Source: CAG-170 sp022779365
GTDB taxonomy: Bacteria > Bacillota > Clostridia > Oscillospirales > Oscillospiraceae
Assembly: GCA_022779365.1 (NCBI GenBank)
Contig: JALFSI010000032.1
Location: forward strand, 1-64,000
Reading direction: 5' to 3'
DNA length: 64,000 nucleotides
Positions 50,085-59,041 of this stretch are shown here, piece after piece (position 1 is the stretch's first letter; every line of letters starts with the position of its first letter). The notes beneath the pieces are model-generated. The model saw only the letters and a program-made list of their open reading frames with translations, searched no databases and had not been told where the DNA came from. A program made the translations under genes and the position numbers.

Positions 50085-50480
50085 ATCGTAGGGGCGGGGC
50101 TTGCCGCGCGCGCCGGTTTGTGAGGCAGCGCCGATTTGCGAAAGCCCAAATGGCTTTCCCCAGAGGAAGGCATGGGTGCGCACCAATTTGCCAGATTTGC
50201 AGAAGTTTCTTGGCTCTCCCTTTGGGAGAGCTGTCAGCGAAGCTGACTGAGAGGGTCGGTGTGGTCGCTGCTGACCCTCTCCGTCCTCGCTGCGCTCGGA
50301 CACCTCCCCCAAAGGGGGAGGCAAGGGTGCGTGCCATTCTGCATTGGTGCGCACAAATTCGTGATTGCATTCTGTGCGGGAGGGGCAAGCCCCTCCCCTA
50401 CATTACGACGAAACGTGCAGCAGCTCGGAGATTTGCGACCCTTCTCCTCATCCGGCGCTTCGCGCCACCTTCCCCACATG
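50085..50480. repeat. Mosaic of GC-rich intergenic palindromes
   Basis: No gene in this region. It contains GTAGGGGCGGGGCTTGCC, GGCTCTCCCTTTGGGAGAGC (50212-50231), TCTCCGTCCTCGC..GGACACCTCCCC with CCCAAAGGGGG, then GGGGCAAGCCCCTCCCC followed by a TACATTACGACGAA tail (also at 22.7 kb), and CCTTCCCCACATGGGGAAGG (50470-50489). Same repeat families as at 22.4 kb. Confidence 0.7.
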
Positions 50481-50493
50481 GGGAAGGCTGGGG

Positions 50494-51285
50494 CTATCCT
50501 AATTCCTCCAGCACCGCTTGGATGTTGGGGAGCGTCCATGTTGGCTGCACGCCATATTTCTCGCAATCCGCCGCCACGCCCTCGCCGGAGAGGACGAACA
50601 CGGTGTCGATGCCGGCATTTTTGCCGCAGGCGATGTCGGTATACACGCGGTCGCCGATGAGACAGGCGTCCTGCGGCGTGCACGAAAAGCGCTCCAGCGC
50701 GAGGGTCACCATCTCCGGCTGGGGCTTGCCGATGACCTTCGGGCGGCGGTGACAGGCGGTGTCCAGCATGGCGATGACGCTGCCGCAGTCGGGCGCATAG
50801 CCATAGCTCGTCGGGCAGACGAGGTCGGGGTGCGTGGCGACGTAATCGACCCCGCGCCCGAGCAGAATGCAGCAGTCCTCCAATTTTTGATACGTCAGCT
50901 CCGTATCATAGCCCAGCAGCAGAACATCGATGCCGTCCGTGAGCGTATCCGTCACGCGCAGACCCGCCGCGCGAAGCTGCGATTTTAAGGACCGCGTGCC
51001 GCAGACGTAATAGAGCGCGTCCCGGTACGTTTTTTTGAGGTACGCGATGGTCGCGTCCGCCGAGGTGAGAAAATCCTCCGGCTGCGCGGCGATGCCCATG
51101 CGCGCGAGCTTTTCGAGGTATGCCTCCGTTCCGCGTGAGGAATTGTTGGTGAGAAACACATACCGCCCGCCGCGCGCGCGCACGCGGCGCAGAAATTCCT
51201 CTGCGCCGTCAAGCAGGCGGTCGCCAAGGTAGATCGTCCCGTCCATATCGAGCAAAAACAGCTTTTTCTCCGCCAGCGCGCCCAT
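50494..51285 (-). CDS. NagD-like HAD-family phosphatase
   Basis: 263 residues: motif I LLDMDGTIYLGD with D13/D15-type pair, motif II FLTNNSS, cap domain in the middle, and motif III IGKPQPE..., IGDRVYTDIACGKNAGI. Matches the TIGR01460 HAD-IIA subclass; substrates are small phosphate esters. Single gene, divergent from copA; downstream of it lies only the repeat region. Confidence 0.9.
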   Translation of the reverse strand: MGALAEKKLFLLDMDGTIYLGDRLLDGAEEFLRRVRARGGRYVFLTNNSSRGTEAYLEKLARMGIAAQPEDFLTSADATIAYLKKTYRDALYYVCGTRSLKSQLRAAGLRVTDTLTDGIDVLLLGYDTELTYQKLEDCCILLGRGVDYVATHPDLVCPTSYGYAPDCGSVIAMLDTACHRRPKVIGKPQPEMVTLALERFSCTPQDACLIGDRVYTDIACGKNAGIDTVFVLSGEGVAADCEKYGVQPTWTLPNIQAVLEELG

Positions 51286-51374
51286 AGTGCCCTCCGTGTC
51301 GGTTTTTGGTTAGTATACCGCCTGCGATGCAAAAACGCAAGGCACGGTTAGAACCCGGATTTTCGCAAATGCTA

Positions 51375-51403
51375 TTGACAAGGCGCGATTTCGGTGGTAT
51401 GAT
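51375..51403 (+). promoter_or_regulatory. Promoter of copA
   Basis: TTGACA (51375-51380), 17-base spacer, TATGAT (51398-51403): nearly full consensus. No CopY or CsoR box recognised nearby. Confidence 0.85.
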
Positions 51404-51457
51404 GACGGCAAATAAAACATACTAAAATGGTGGGTAAAAGAAAACGAGGCGATCGGT

Positions 51458-53920
51458 ATGAAGCAGCAATTCACCATCACGGGCATGACGTGCTCGGCGT
51501 GCAGCGCGCGCGTGGAGCGCGTGGCGCGCGGTGTGCCGGGCGTAACAAAGGCGGATGTCAATCTGCTGGCGGGGCGGCTGGACGTAGAGTATGACGGCGC
51601 GGATGTGCCGCAGGCGGTCATCGACGCGGTGGTGCAGGAGGGCTACGGCGCGGAGCTTGCGCAGGCGGGCGCGGCAAAGCGCCGCAGCGCGGCGCAGGAG
51701 CAGGCATTGATGCGCATGAAGCGGCGGCTGGTCGTGTCGCTCGTGTTTCTGGTGCTTCTGATGTATGTGTCGATGGGGCACATGATCGGGCTGCCGATGC
51801 CGCATATTTTCCACGACGGAATGCGCGGCTTTTTCATCATGGCGGCGACGGAATTTGTGTTCCTGCTCCCGATCTTGATCGTCAACCGCGTATTTTTCAC
51901 CAGCGGCTTCAAAAAGCTCTTCCACGGCGCGCCGAATATGGACACGCTCGTGGCGCTCGGCTCGGCGGCGAGCGTGCTGTACAGCTTCTATGCCATCGCC
52001 GTGGGCGAGACGATGGGGCTGTATTTTGAATCGGCGGGCATGATCCTCACGCTTGTCACGCTCGGAAAATTCCTGGAGACACGCTCCAAGGGCAAGACCG
52101 GCGAGGCGATCGAGCGGCTGATGGATCTGTCGCCGAAAACGGCGGTCGTGGAGCGAAGCGGCGTGCAGTCACAGATCGCGGTGGAGCAGGTCCGGCTCGG
52201 TGACGTGGTGCTCGTGCGCCCTGGCGGGCGCATCCCCGTGGACGGCGTGGTGCTCGAGGGCAGCTCGGCGGTCGATGAGAGCGCGCTGACCGGCGAGAGC
52301 ATCCCCGTGGAAAAGACGCCCGGCAGCCGCGTCGCCGCCGCGACGATCAACAAGACGGGCTTCCTCAAATTCCGCGCCGACAAGATCGGCGAGGATACGA
52401 CGCTCGCGCAGATCATCCGGCTGGTCGAGCAGGCGGGCGGGTCGAAGGCGCCCATCGCACGGCTTGCCGACCGCATCGCGGGCGTGTTCGTGCCGGTCGT
52501 CATGTCGATCGCGCTCGTCGCCGCCGTCGTGTGGCTGATCCTGGGGCAGACGTTTGAATTTGCGCTGACCACGGCGGTGTCGGTGCTCGTGATCTCGTGC
52601 CCGTGCGCGCTGGGGCTGGCGACGCCCGTTGCCATCATGGTGGGCACGGGGCGCGGCGCGGAGCAGGGCGTGCTGTTTAAGTCCGCCGAAAGTCTGGAGC
52701 TGCTGCACCGCGTGAACGCTGTGGTGATGGACAAGACCGGCACGCTCACGCAGGGCAAGCCCGTCGTCACCGACCTTGCGCCGGTGGGCGTAGACGAGCA
52801 GACGCTTTTGCAGCTTGCCGCCGCGCTGGAGCGCCCGTCGGAGCATCCACTGGCGGATGCCGTCGTGAGCGAGGCGCAGCGGCGCGGGATGGTCATTTTG
52901 CAGGCGCAGCACTTCAACTCCGTGCCCGGCAGAGGCGTGGAGGCGGAGGTCGCCGGGCGGCACTGCCTGGCGGGAAACCTCGCCTTTATGCACGAGCGCG
53001 GCATTGACGCGGCGGCAGCCGAGGATTTCGCGCGGCAGGGCAAAACGCCGCTGTATTTTGCGGCGGACGGGCAGTTCATCGGCACGATCGCCGCGCAGGA
53101 TGTGGAAAAGCCGACCGCGCGGCAGACGGTTTCCGAGCTGCGGCGGCGCGGGCTGGACGTGGTACTGCTGACGGGCGACAATGAGGTGACGGCGAACGTC
53201 ATCGCAAAGCGCCTCGGCATCGAGCGCGTCATCTCCGGCGTGCTGCCGGCGGACAAGGAGGCGACCGTCCGCGCGCTTCAGGAGGAGGGCAAGCGTGTTG
53301 CCATGGTCGGCGACGGCATCAACGACGCCCCCGCGCTCACACGCGCGGATGTGGGCATCGCCATCGGCGCGGGCACGGACGTTGCCATCGAGTCGGCGGA
53401 CGTGATCCTCATGCGCTCCGACACGCTGGACGTGGTGCGCGCGCTCGACCTGAGCCGCGCGGTGCTGCGCAACATCCGCGAGAATCTGTTCTGGGCATTT
53501 TTCTACAACACCCTCGGCATTCCCGTCGCCGCCGGCGTGCTGCACTTTGCGGGCATCACGCTCAGCCCCATGCTGGGCGCGGCGGCGATGAGCCTGAGCT
53601 CCGTGTGCGTGGTGACGAACGCGCTGCGCCTGCGCCTCTGGAAGCCGAAGCTGCAAAATGCGCCGGAGGCAGCTCCGGCAGCGGAGGAAACGAAAATCGA
53701 ATCGAATCAGGAGGAACTCAATATGCAGACAACGACCCTTTCGGTAGAGGGCATGATGTGCAATCATTGCAAGCAGCGCGTCGAGCAGGCGCTCAAGGCT
53801 GTTCCGGGCGTGACGGACGCGGTGGCGGATGTCGAGAAAAAGACCGCGACCGTGACCGGCGATGCCGACCGCGCCGCCCTCATCGCGGCAGTCGAACAGG
53901 CTGGTTACAAGGCGAAATAA
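51458..53920 (+). CDS. copA: Copper-exporting P-type ATPase CopA with C-terminal CopZ-like domain
   Basis: 820 residues. N-terminal HMA domain (GMTCSACSARV, C12 and C15), P1B-1 ATPase core with CPC (C381-P-C383), phosphorylation DKTGTLT (D425), HP (SEHPLADA), GDGINDAPALTRADVGIAIG, and M7/M8 motifs YNTLGIPVAAG and MAMSLSSV-like MSLSSVCVV typical of Cu(I) pumps. After an acidic, Ala/Glu-rich linker (about 735-755) comes a second HMA domain (756-820, C768 and C771), which looks like a whole CopZ chaperone. Exports Cu(I). Confidence 0.93.
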   Translation: MKQQFTITGMTCSACSARVERVARGVPGVTKADVNLLAGRLDVEYDGADVPQAVIDAVVQEGYGAELAQAGAAKRRSAAQEQALMRMKRRLVVSLVFLVLLMYVSMGHMIGLPMPHIFHDGMRGFFIMAATEFVFLLPILIVNRVFFTSGFKKLFHGAPNMDTLVALGSAASVLYSFYAIAVGETMGLYFESAGMILTLVTLGKFLETRSKGKTGEAIERLMDLSPKTAVVERSGVQSQIAVEQVRLGDVVLVRPGGRIPVDGVVLEGSSAVDESALTGESIPVEKTPGSRVAAATINKTGFLKFRADKIGEDTTLAQIIRLVEQAGGSKAPIARLADRIAGVFVPVVMSIALVAAVVWLILGQTFEFALTTAVSVLVISCPCALGLATPVAIMVGTGRGAEQGVLFKSAESLELLHRVNAVVMDKTGTLTQGKPVVTDLAPVGVDEQTLLQLAAALERPSEHPLADAVVSEAQRRGMVILQAQHFNSVPGRGVEAEVAGRHCLAGNLAFMHERGIDAAAAEDFARQGKTPLYFAADGQFIGTIAAQDVEKPTARQTVSELRRRGLDVVLLTGDNEVTANVIAKRLGIERVISGVLPADKEATVRALQEEGKRVAMVGDGINDAPALTRADVGIAIGAGTDVAIESADVILMRSDTLDVVRALDLSRAVLRNIRENLFWAFFYNTLGIPVAAGVLHFAGITLSPMLGAAAMSLSSVCVVTNALRLRLWKPKLQNAPEAAPAAEETKIESNQEELNMQTTTLSVEGMMCNHCKQRVEQALKAVPGVTDAVADVEKKTATVTGDADRAALIAAVEQAGYKAK
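53723..53920 (+). CDS. Possible separately translated CopZ-like chaperone (internal start)
   Basis: In frame within copA, ATG at 53723 is preceded by AGGAGG (53709-53714) at an 8-base spacing, an ideal ribosome-binding site. From there 65 residues form a complete HMA protein (MQTTTLSVEGMMCNHCKQRV ... VEQAGYKAK), the size of free CopZ. So the region either yields both a fused and a free product, or was a separate copZ whose upstream stop was lost. Not proven; needs protein evidence. Confidence 0.5.
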   Translation: MQTTTLSVEGMMCNHCKQRVEQALKAVPGVTDAVADVEKKTATVTGDADRAALIAAVEQAGYKAK

Positions 53921-53930
53921 AGACAAAATC

Positions 53931-53957
53931 TGCCCCTGTTCCAACGGAACAGGGGCA
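53931..53957. terminator. Terminator between copA and DUF4317 genes
   Basis: TGCCCCTGTTCC/GGAACAGGGGCA with an AAC loop, between convergent genes; T-rich on the plus side (ATTTCTTAATTTT). Confidence 0.8.
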
Positions 53958-53962
53958 ATTTC

Positions 53963-55099
53963 TTAATTTTCGGGAATTTGAATTGGGACGCCGTTGACCT
54001 CCACGCCCTCGTCGGCGCGGATGAGTAGGTACGCCGTGCCGCCGAGCACGCGCGTCTGCACAAGGTCGGAATACTCGGGATCGACCTGAATGCGCACGCT
54101 GGGTGTGGTCAGCTCAAAGCGCCGCGGCGCGACGAGATTGCGCGGAGAGAGCTGCGCGCCGTCACCGAAGCTGCGGTCGTATTCCACGCTGAACTGCGCC
54201 AGATGCCGCTCTGACACGCCGCAGTCCTGCAAGACCGCGCGCACGTCGTCCTTGCCGATCTCCAGCGGCTCCTCGGCCTTTGACTGCTTGTACACCTCGA
54301 TGCGCTGGCGCAGGTCGCTCTGCACCGACTGCATCACGTTAAGATCACACTCGTCCTCCAGCGCCGCGCCGAGCAGCGCGCCGAACGCCTCGCGCTGGTG
54401 CTCCGCCGGCTGCGGCGGCGCGATGTGAAACAGCGCCTCGATCAGCTCCGGGCGGTTATCCTTGGCGCTGCGCGTGTAATAAAGCACGTTATACAGATTC
54501 GTCCGCCGGTCGTCAAACGCCGGGAAGAGGAAGCCCGCCTCCGGCGCGCTCGCTGCCCAGCCGGTCGACTGGTTGTGAAATTCCTTTTCCTCCGCGCAGT
54601 AGCCGAGCACAGACTTGCCGGGCTTTACGGGGCAGATGGCGCACAGGACGTAGGAAAACACCGTCTCCGACGCGTCGTCCAGCCCCAGCCCGTCCGACGT
54701 TTTGAACGGCACGTCATAGCGCTCGTGCGCAAGCAGGATGAGATAGTTCGTCTCAAACTGCACCGCGCCCATCACGCGGCTGTAAAACTGCGCCAGCACA
54801 TCCTCGTCCTGTAATTTTGTGTCGCGCAGCGCCATCAGCAGCCGGTGCTCGTCACTGTCCGCCACCTGCTGCGTGGTGAATGCGAGATCGAGCCGGTTTT
54901 TATCCGGCGCGCCGGACAGGACCTTTTTGAACACGGCAAGGTAATTTTCCTTGTCCTCCTCGCGCATGAGCGCGACGGACTGCCGAAACTGAGAGAGAAT
55001 TTCGCCGTTGCTGCTGACGTAGCAGCCGCAGACGGCGGTGATATTGGTGCGATCCGGGCGCAGACGCCGCCGCAGCTCGCCGACTTCTTTATCCGTCAT
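53963..55099 (-). CDS. DUF4317 family protein
   Basis: 378 residues. Opening TDKEVGELRRRLRPDRTNITAVCGCYVSSNGEILSQFRQSV is the DUF4317 signature, a family largely confined to Clostridia. The rest alternates helices and short strands without known motifs (DRRTNLYNVLYYTRSAKDNRPELIEALF). No signal or membrane span. Start at the ATG at 55099, 8 bases from GAGG; a TTG at 55117 is an in-frame alternative. Downstream of the aromatic operon but beyond its terminator. Confidence 0.85.
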   Translation of the reverse strand: MTDKEVGELRRRLRPDRTNITAVCGCYVSSNGEILSQFRQSVALMREEDKENYLAVFKKVLSGAPDKNRLDLAFTTQQVADSDEHRLLMALRDTKLQDEDVLAQFYSRVMGAVQFETNYLILLAHERYDVPFKTSDGLGLDDASETVFSYVLCAICPVKPGKSVLGYCAEEKEFHNQSTGWAASAPEAGFLFPAFDDRRTNLYNVLYYTRSAKDNRPELIEALFHIAPPQPAEHQREAFGALLGAALEDECDLNVMQSVQSDLRQRIEVYKQSKAEEPLEIGKDDVRAVLQDCGVSERHLAQFSVEYDRSFGDGAQLSPRNLVAPRRFELTTPSVRIQVDPEYSDLVQTRVLGGTAYLLIRADEGVEVNGVPIQIPEN

Positions 55100-55115
55100 G
55101 GTCGTGACCTCAAAC

Positions 55116-55152
55116 AAAAAAGATTCCGCCGCAGCCGGTGGGCTGCGGCGGA
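55116..55152 (-). terminator. Terminator of the aromatic amino acid operon
   Basis: TCCGCCGCAGCC (55125-55136) / GGCTGCGGCGGA (55141-55152), with T6 following on the minus strand, just past aroQ. Confidence 0.88.
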
Positions 55153-55162
55153 TTTTATTGTA

Positions 55163-55609
55163 TCACACTTTTTCGTTCTGCGACAGGTATTTTTTCAGGA
55201 ATCGCGCCGCGGCGGCGTAGCCCTCAAAGCCCAGCCCCGCGTAGGTCTGCACGCACGCCATGCCCGCATACGACACCTGCCGGAACGCCTCGCGGCTGGA
55301 CACGTCGGACAGATGCACCTCCACCGCCGGAATAGCGACCGCCTTGAGCGCGTCGAGAATGGCGACGCTCGTGTGCGTGTAGGCGGCGGGATTGATGACG
55401 ATGCCGTCAAAATTCCCGTAGGCGAGCTGAATTTTGTCCACCAGCACGCCCTCGTGGTTCGACTGGAAGATCTCGCATTCCACGCCCTCTTCCTCGCAGG
55501 TGCGGCGGATGAAGTCCTCCAGCGCGGCGTAGTCGCGTGTGCCGTAAATGTCCGGCTCGCGCAGACCGAGCAGATTCAGATTCGGTCCGTTCAAAAACAG
55601 AAATTTCAT
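55163..55609 (-). CDS. aroQ: 3-dehydroquinate dehydratase, type II
   Basis: A 148-residue flavodoxin-like dodecameric enzyme: FLFLNGPNLNLLGLREPDIYG with the family Asn and Tyr/Arg loop, NHEGVLVDKIQ, INPAAYTHTSVAI with the catalytic His, and VEVHLSDVSSRE. Dehydrates 3-dehydroquinate to 3-dehydroshikimate. Last gene of the operon; start overlaps the aroE-aroK stop by 4 bases. Confidence 0.97.
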   Translation of the reverse strand: MKFLFLNGPNLNLLGLREPDIYGTRDYAALEDFIRRTCEEEGVECEIFQSNHEGVLVDKIQLAYGNFDGIVINPAAYTHTSVAILDALKAVAIPAVEVHLSDVSSREAFRQVSYAGMACVQTYAGLGFEGYAAAARFLKKYLSQNEKV

Positions 55610-56826
55610 CGTAACGCCTCCAAAATGGCGCGGACGGTTTCGTCCGGCGCGCCGTTATTGTCGATGATGTGGTCCGCAAAGCGCTCATAGCGCGCCTTGC
55701 GTGCGGCAAACAGCGCGTCAAGACTCGTCGCTTGCGAAACGGGACGACCATCGATGGGCAGGCGCGCGAGGTCGCGCGTGAGCCAGACGATCGTGCTGTT
55801 CTGGTGGAGCGCCGCGTAATTTTCCTCCCGCAGCACCGCGCCGCCGCCCGTGGCGATCACCGCGCCGGAGCGCTTGCCGAGCTCTGCCAGCACGCGGCTT
55901 TCCAGATCGCGGAACGCCGCCTCGCCGTAGAGCTTAAAAAAATCGGGGATGGGCATCCCGGCGGCTTTTTCAATTTCCGCGTCCGCGTCCAAAAACGGAC
56001 GGTCGAGCTTTTCGGCAAGCAGTGTGCCGATGCTGGATTTGCCGCAGCCGGGCATTCCGACAAGGACGATGTTCTGCATCTGCACAGCAAGCGTTCGGTA
56101 AATTTCACCGATGCGCGTGTCCGCGATGGCGCTGCCCGTAAACAGCTCGCTTGCGCGTTTTGCCTGCGCCACGAGCATCAGAAGCCCGCCCGCGTGCGGG
56201 ATGCCGAGCGCCTCCGCTTGCAGCAGCAGCGCCGTGCGCGCGGGGTTATACACCACGTCCAGCACCGCCGCGCAGCGCGGAAAGCGTGTCAGATCGGCGG
56301 GCGACGCGCCGTTATTGGGGTACATCCCCAGCGGTGTGGTGTTGACCAGAATTTCGGCGTCGGCGTTTTTGTCGAGGTTTTCGTAGTTGTGTTCGCCCGA
56401 GCGGGAGATGACGAGCACCTCACGCGCGCCGCGGGTTTTCAGCACATACTGCGCCGTGACGCTCGCGCCGCCGCTGCCGAATACCAGCGCTTTTTTGCCC
56501 GCGACGTTCACGCCGCACTCGTCTGCGATGCACGAAAAGCCGAACGCGTCAGTGTTGTCGGCAAAGAGCGTGCCGTCCGGCTGCCGCACGAGCGTGTTGG
56601 CGCTGCCGATGGCCTTGACCGCGTCGGAAAGCACGGCGCAGTAGGGGAGCACCGCCTTTTTGTACGGGATGGTGACGTTCAGGGCGTCAAATTCGCCGTG
56701 CCGCAGGAAGTTTTCCAGCTCCTCCGGCTGCTTTTCAAACAGCTCATAGCTGTAATCGCCGAGCTGCGCGTGGATCTGGGGCGAATAGCTGTGCCCCAGC
56801 GTTTTGCCGAGCAGACCGCACCGCAT
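55606..56826 (-). CDS. aroEK: Shikimate dehydrogenase-shikimate kinase fusion
   Basis: 406 residues joining two pathway enzymes. AroE at 1-245: GKTLGHSYSPQIH, NVTIPYKKAV with catalytic Lys, NTDAFG, NADP-loop GSGGASVTAQ. AroK at 250-406: P-loop GMPGCGKSS (257-265), ATGGGAVLREEN and DGRPVS lid region. Converts 3-dehydroshikimate to shikimate, then shikimate 3-phosphate. The AroK start Met250 has no ribosome-binding site, so the fusion is genuine. AroE-AroK fusions are uncommon in Firmicutes. Confidence 0.93.
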   Translation of the reverse strand: MRCGLLGKTLGHSYSPQIHAQLGDYSYELFEKQPEELENFLRHGEFDALNVTIPYKKAVLPYCAVLSDAVKAIGSANTLVRQPDGTLFADNTDAFGFSCIADECGVNVAGKKALVFGSGGASVTAQYVLKTRGAREVLVISRSGEHNYENLDKNADAEILVNTTPLGMYPNNGASPADLTRFPRCAAVLDVVYNPARTALLLQAEALGIPHAGGLLMLVAQAKRASELFTGSAIADTRIGEIYRTLAVQMQNIVLVGMPGCGKSSIGTLLAEKLDRPFLDADAEIEKAAGMPIPDFFKLYGEAAFRDLESRVLAELGKRSGAVIATGGGAVLREENYAALHQNSTIVWLTRDLARLPIDGRPVSQATSLDALFAARKARYERFADHIIDNNGAPDETVRAILEALR

Positions 56827-57969
56827 TCAGATCACCTCGCTGTAGCTGCCGAGATAGTGGAACTGCTCGCACGCGTCGTCCAGCTCGCCCAAAAGCTGCA
56901 AAAGCTGCGGCGAGTAGACGGAAACGTTCAGGTCAAAGTAGAACATGAACTCAAAATCGCGATCGGGGATGGGGCGGCTTTCGAGCTTGTTGAGGTTGAT
57001 GCCGAGCGCGTTGAGGCGCGCGAGCACCTGATAAAGCGAGCCCGGACGGTGCGCCAGCACCGCCATCAGGCTCGTGCGGTCCGCGCCGGGGAAAATTTCG
57101 AGCTTGCGGCTGATGCAGATAAAGCGCGTGTAATTATTCTGCTGGTTCTGCACGCCGCCCTTGAGGGGCACAAGGGAATAGAGCGCCATGCAGTCGCGCG
57201 AGCACAGCGCTGCCGCGTCCTTGCGCCCCGACTCCGCCACGAGCTTTGCCGCCACGGCGGTATTTTCGCAGCGGTGGATGGTCACATTTTTGAGCGTCTG
57301 CAAAAAATCGGAGCACTGGTCGATCGCCTGCTGGTGCGAGTAGATCTCGCGGATGCCGGCAAGCTCCGCGCCCGGGAGCGCCGCGAGCTGGTGGTCGATT
57401 TTTAACCGACAGCTTCTCACAATGGAGAATTTGTGCCGCATCATGAGGTCATACACGCGGTTGACCGAGCCGGCGGTGCTGTTTTCCAGCGGGATAACGC
57501 CGTATTGACACAGCCCCTGCTCGATGGCGGAGAACACCGCGTCAAACGACGAGACGTAGAACACCGACGGCTGGCGGAAGAGCTTGTCGCAGGCGATCTG
57601 CGCATACGCGCCCGCCACGCCCTGACAGGCGACCATCGCCTTTTCGGGGAAGAGCGCGGGGGTATTGGCAAGCGCCTGTTCGATCTTCTGCGGCAGGGGG
57701 GACGCCGTGCCGAGCAGCCGGTCCTGATAGCTGCGGCTGAGCTCAAAAATTTGAATGTACAGCCGCCGCGTGTAGTCGGAAAATTCCTCCGGCGCAAGCT
57801 GCGACAGCGCGTCGAGCTTTTCGCGCTCGCGCAGCGGGTCTAATACCGGCAGGTGATGCTCCTTTTTGTAGGCGGCGATGCCCGCCGCCGTCCGCATCCG
57901 CTCGGCAAACAGACGGACAAGCTCCCGGTCGATGCGGTCGATCTCGCTGCGATAGTCACTCAATTCCAT
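56827..57969 (-). CDS. pheA: Chorismate mutase-prephenate dehydratase (P-protein)
   Basis: 380 residues: AroQ-type chorismate mutase (about 1-85, MELSDYRSEIDRIDRELVRLFAERM), prephenate dehydratase (about 110-285; GVAGAYAQIACDKLF, SAIEQGLCQYGVIPLENSTAGSVNRVYDLM), and ACT regulatory domain (about 300-380; LMAVLAHRPGSLYQVLARLNALGINLNKLESRPI). Makes prephenate and then phenylpyruvate; feedback-sensed by Phe through ACT. Starts inside the end of aroC (14-base overlap). Confidence 0.95.
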   Translation of the reverse strand: MELSDYRSEIDRIDRELVRLFAERMRTAAGIAAYKKEHHLPVLDPLREREKLDALSQLAPEEFSDYTRRLYIQIFELSRSYQDRLLGTASPLPQKIEQALANTPALFPEKAMVACQGVAGAYAQIACDKLFRQPSVFYVSSFDAVFSAIEQGLCQYGVIPLENSTAGSVNRVYDLMMRHKFSIVRSCRLKIDHQLAALPGAELAGIREIYSHQQAIDQCSDFLQTLKNVTIHRCENTAVAAKLVAESGRKDAAALCSRDCMALYSLVPLKGGVQNQQNNYTRFICISRKLEIFPGADRTSLMAVLAHRPGSLYQVLARLNALGINLNKLESRPIPDRDFEFMFYFDLNVSVYSPQLLQLLGELDDACEQFHYLGSYSEVI

Positions 57970-59041
57970 AAAAATACTCCGTTCCGTAAAATTCCAGCAT
58001 ACTGTCCAAAATGGCGATCGCCGCCGCCGCTTCTACGCAGGGGACGGCGCGCGGGACGATGCACGGGTCGTGCCGCCCATGGATATTCAGCGTTTCCTGC
58101 TGCATGGCGGTCAGATTCACGCTCTGCTGCGCTTTTGCGATGGAGGGCGTGGGCTTGAACGCCGCGCGCAGCCGCAGGGGCATCCCGTTCGTGATGCCGC
58201 CGAGAATGCCGCCGCTGTGGTTCGTCTGCGTGGCGACGTGACCGCTCTGCACGCAGAAGGGGTCGTTATTTTCGCTCCCACGCAGGCGGCTGCTTGCAAA
58301 GCCGTCGCCAAATTCCAGACCTTTCACGGCGGGAATGCCAAAGAGGATGCGCGCGAGCCTGCTTTCCATGCCGTCAAACATCCCGTCGCCAAGACCCACG
58401 GGCAGACCCGTGGCAGCGCACTCGACCGTGCCGCCGACGGAGTCGCCCTCCGCCCTTGCCGCGCGGATCGCCGCCTGCATCCGCTGCCCCGCCGTATCGT
58501 CAACGACGGGGAAGGGCTTTTCGGACACCGGCGCGGTAAACGGCGCGTCGTCCGTAATATCCGCGATGGACGCGATGCGCGCGAATACGCGCACGCCCAT
58601 CCGCTCCAGAATCTGCAAACACACACCGCCCGCGATGCACAGCGGCGCGGTCAGCCGCCCGGAAAAATGTCCGCCGCCGGTCGGGTCCTGAAAGCCGTGG
58701 TACTTACACTCGGCGGTGTAGTCCGCGTGACCGGGGCGCGGCAGCGCGCGCAGCGCGGCGTAATCGCCCGGGCGGGTGTTCGTGTTGCGGATGATGGCGG
58801 TGAGCGGCGCACCGCAGGTGCGCCCGTTTACCAGCCCGCAGAGAAATTCCGGCGCGTCCGGCTCCTTGCGGGTGGTGGAAAACTCGTTCTGCCCCGGCGC
58901 GCGCCGCGCGAGAAAGCGTGCAAGCTCTTGTTCGTCAACGGCAAGCCCCGCCGGAAGCCCGTCGAGCGTCATGCCGATGGCGCTTGCGTGCGACTGCCCG
59001 AAGATGGAAAGCCGCAGGCTGTGCCCATAGGTGCTGCTCAT
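57956..59041 (-). CDS. aroC: Chorismate synthase
   Basis: A 361-residue FMN-dependent enzyme: SLRLSIFGQSHASAIGMTLDGLPAG, RRAPGQNEFSTTRKEPD, RPGHADYTAECKYHGFQDPTGGGHFSGRLTA and NHSGGILGGITNGMP. Turns EPSP into chorismate. Overlaps aroA at its start by 4 bases and pheA at its end. Confidence 0.97.
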   Translation of the reverse strand: MSSTYGHSLRLSIFGQSHASAIGMTLDGLPAGLAVDEQELARFLARRAPGQNEFSTTRKEPDAPEFLCGLVNGRTCGAPLTAIIRNTNTRPGDYAALRALPRPGHADYTAECKYHGFQDPTGGGHFSGRLTAPLCIAGGVCLQILERMGVRVFARIASIADITDDAPFTAPVSEKPFPVVDDTAGQRMQAAIRAARAEGDSVGGTVECAATGLPVGLGDGMFDGMESRLARILFGIPAVKGLEFGDGFASSRLRGSENNDPFCVQSGHVATQTNHSGGILGGITNGMPLRLRAAFKPTPSIAKAQQSVNLTAMQQETLNIHGRHDPCIVPRAVPCVEAAAAIAILDSMLEFYGTEYFYGIE

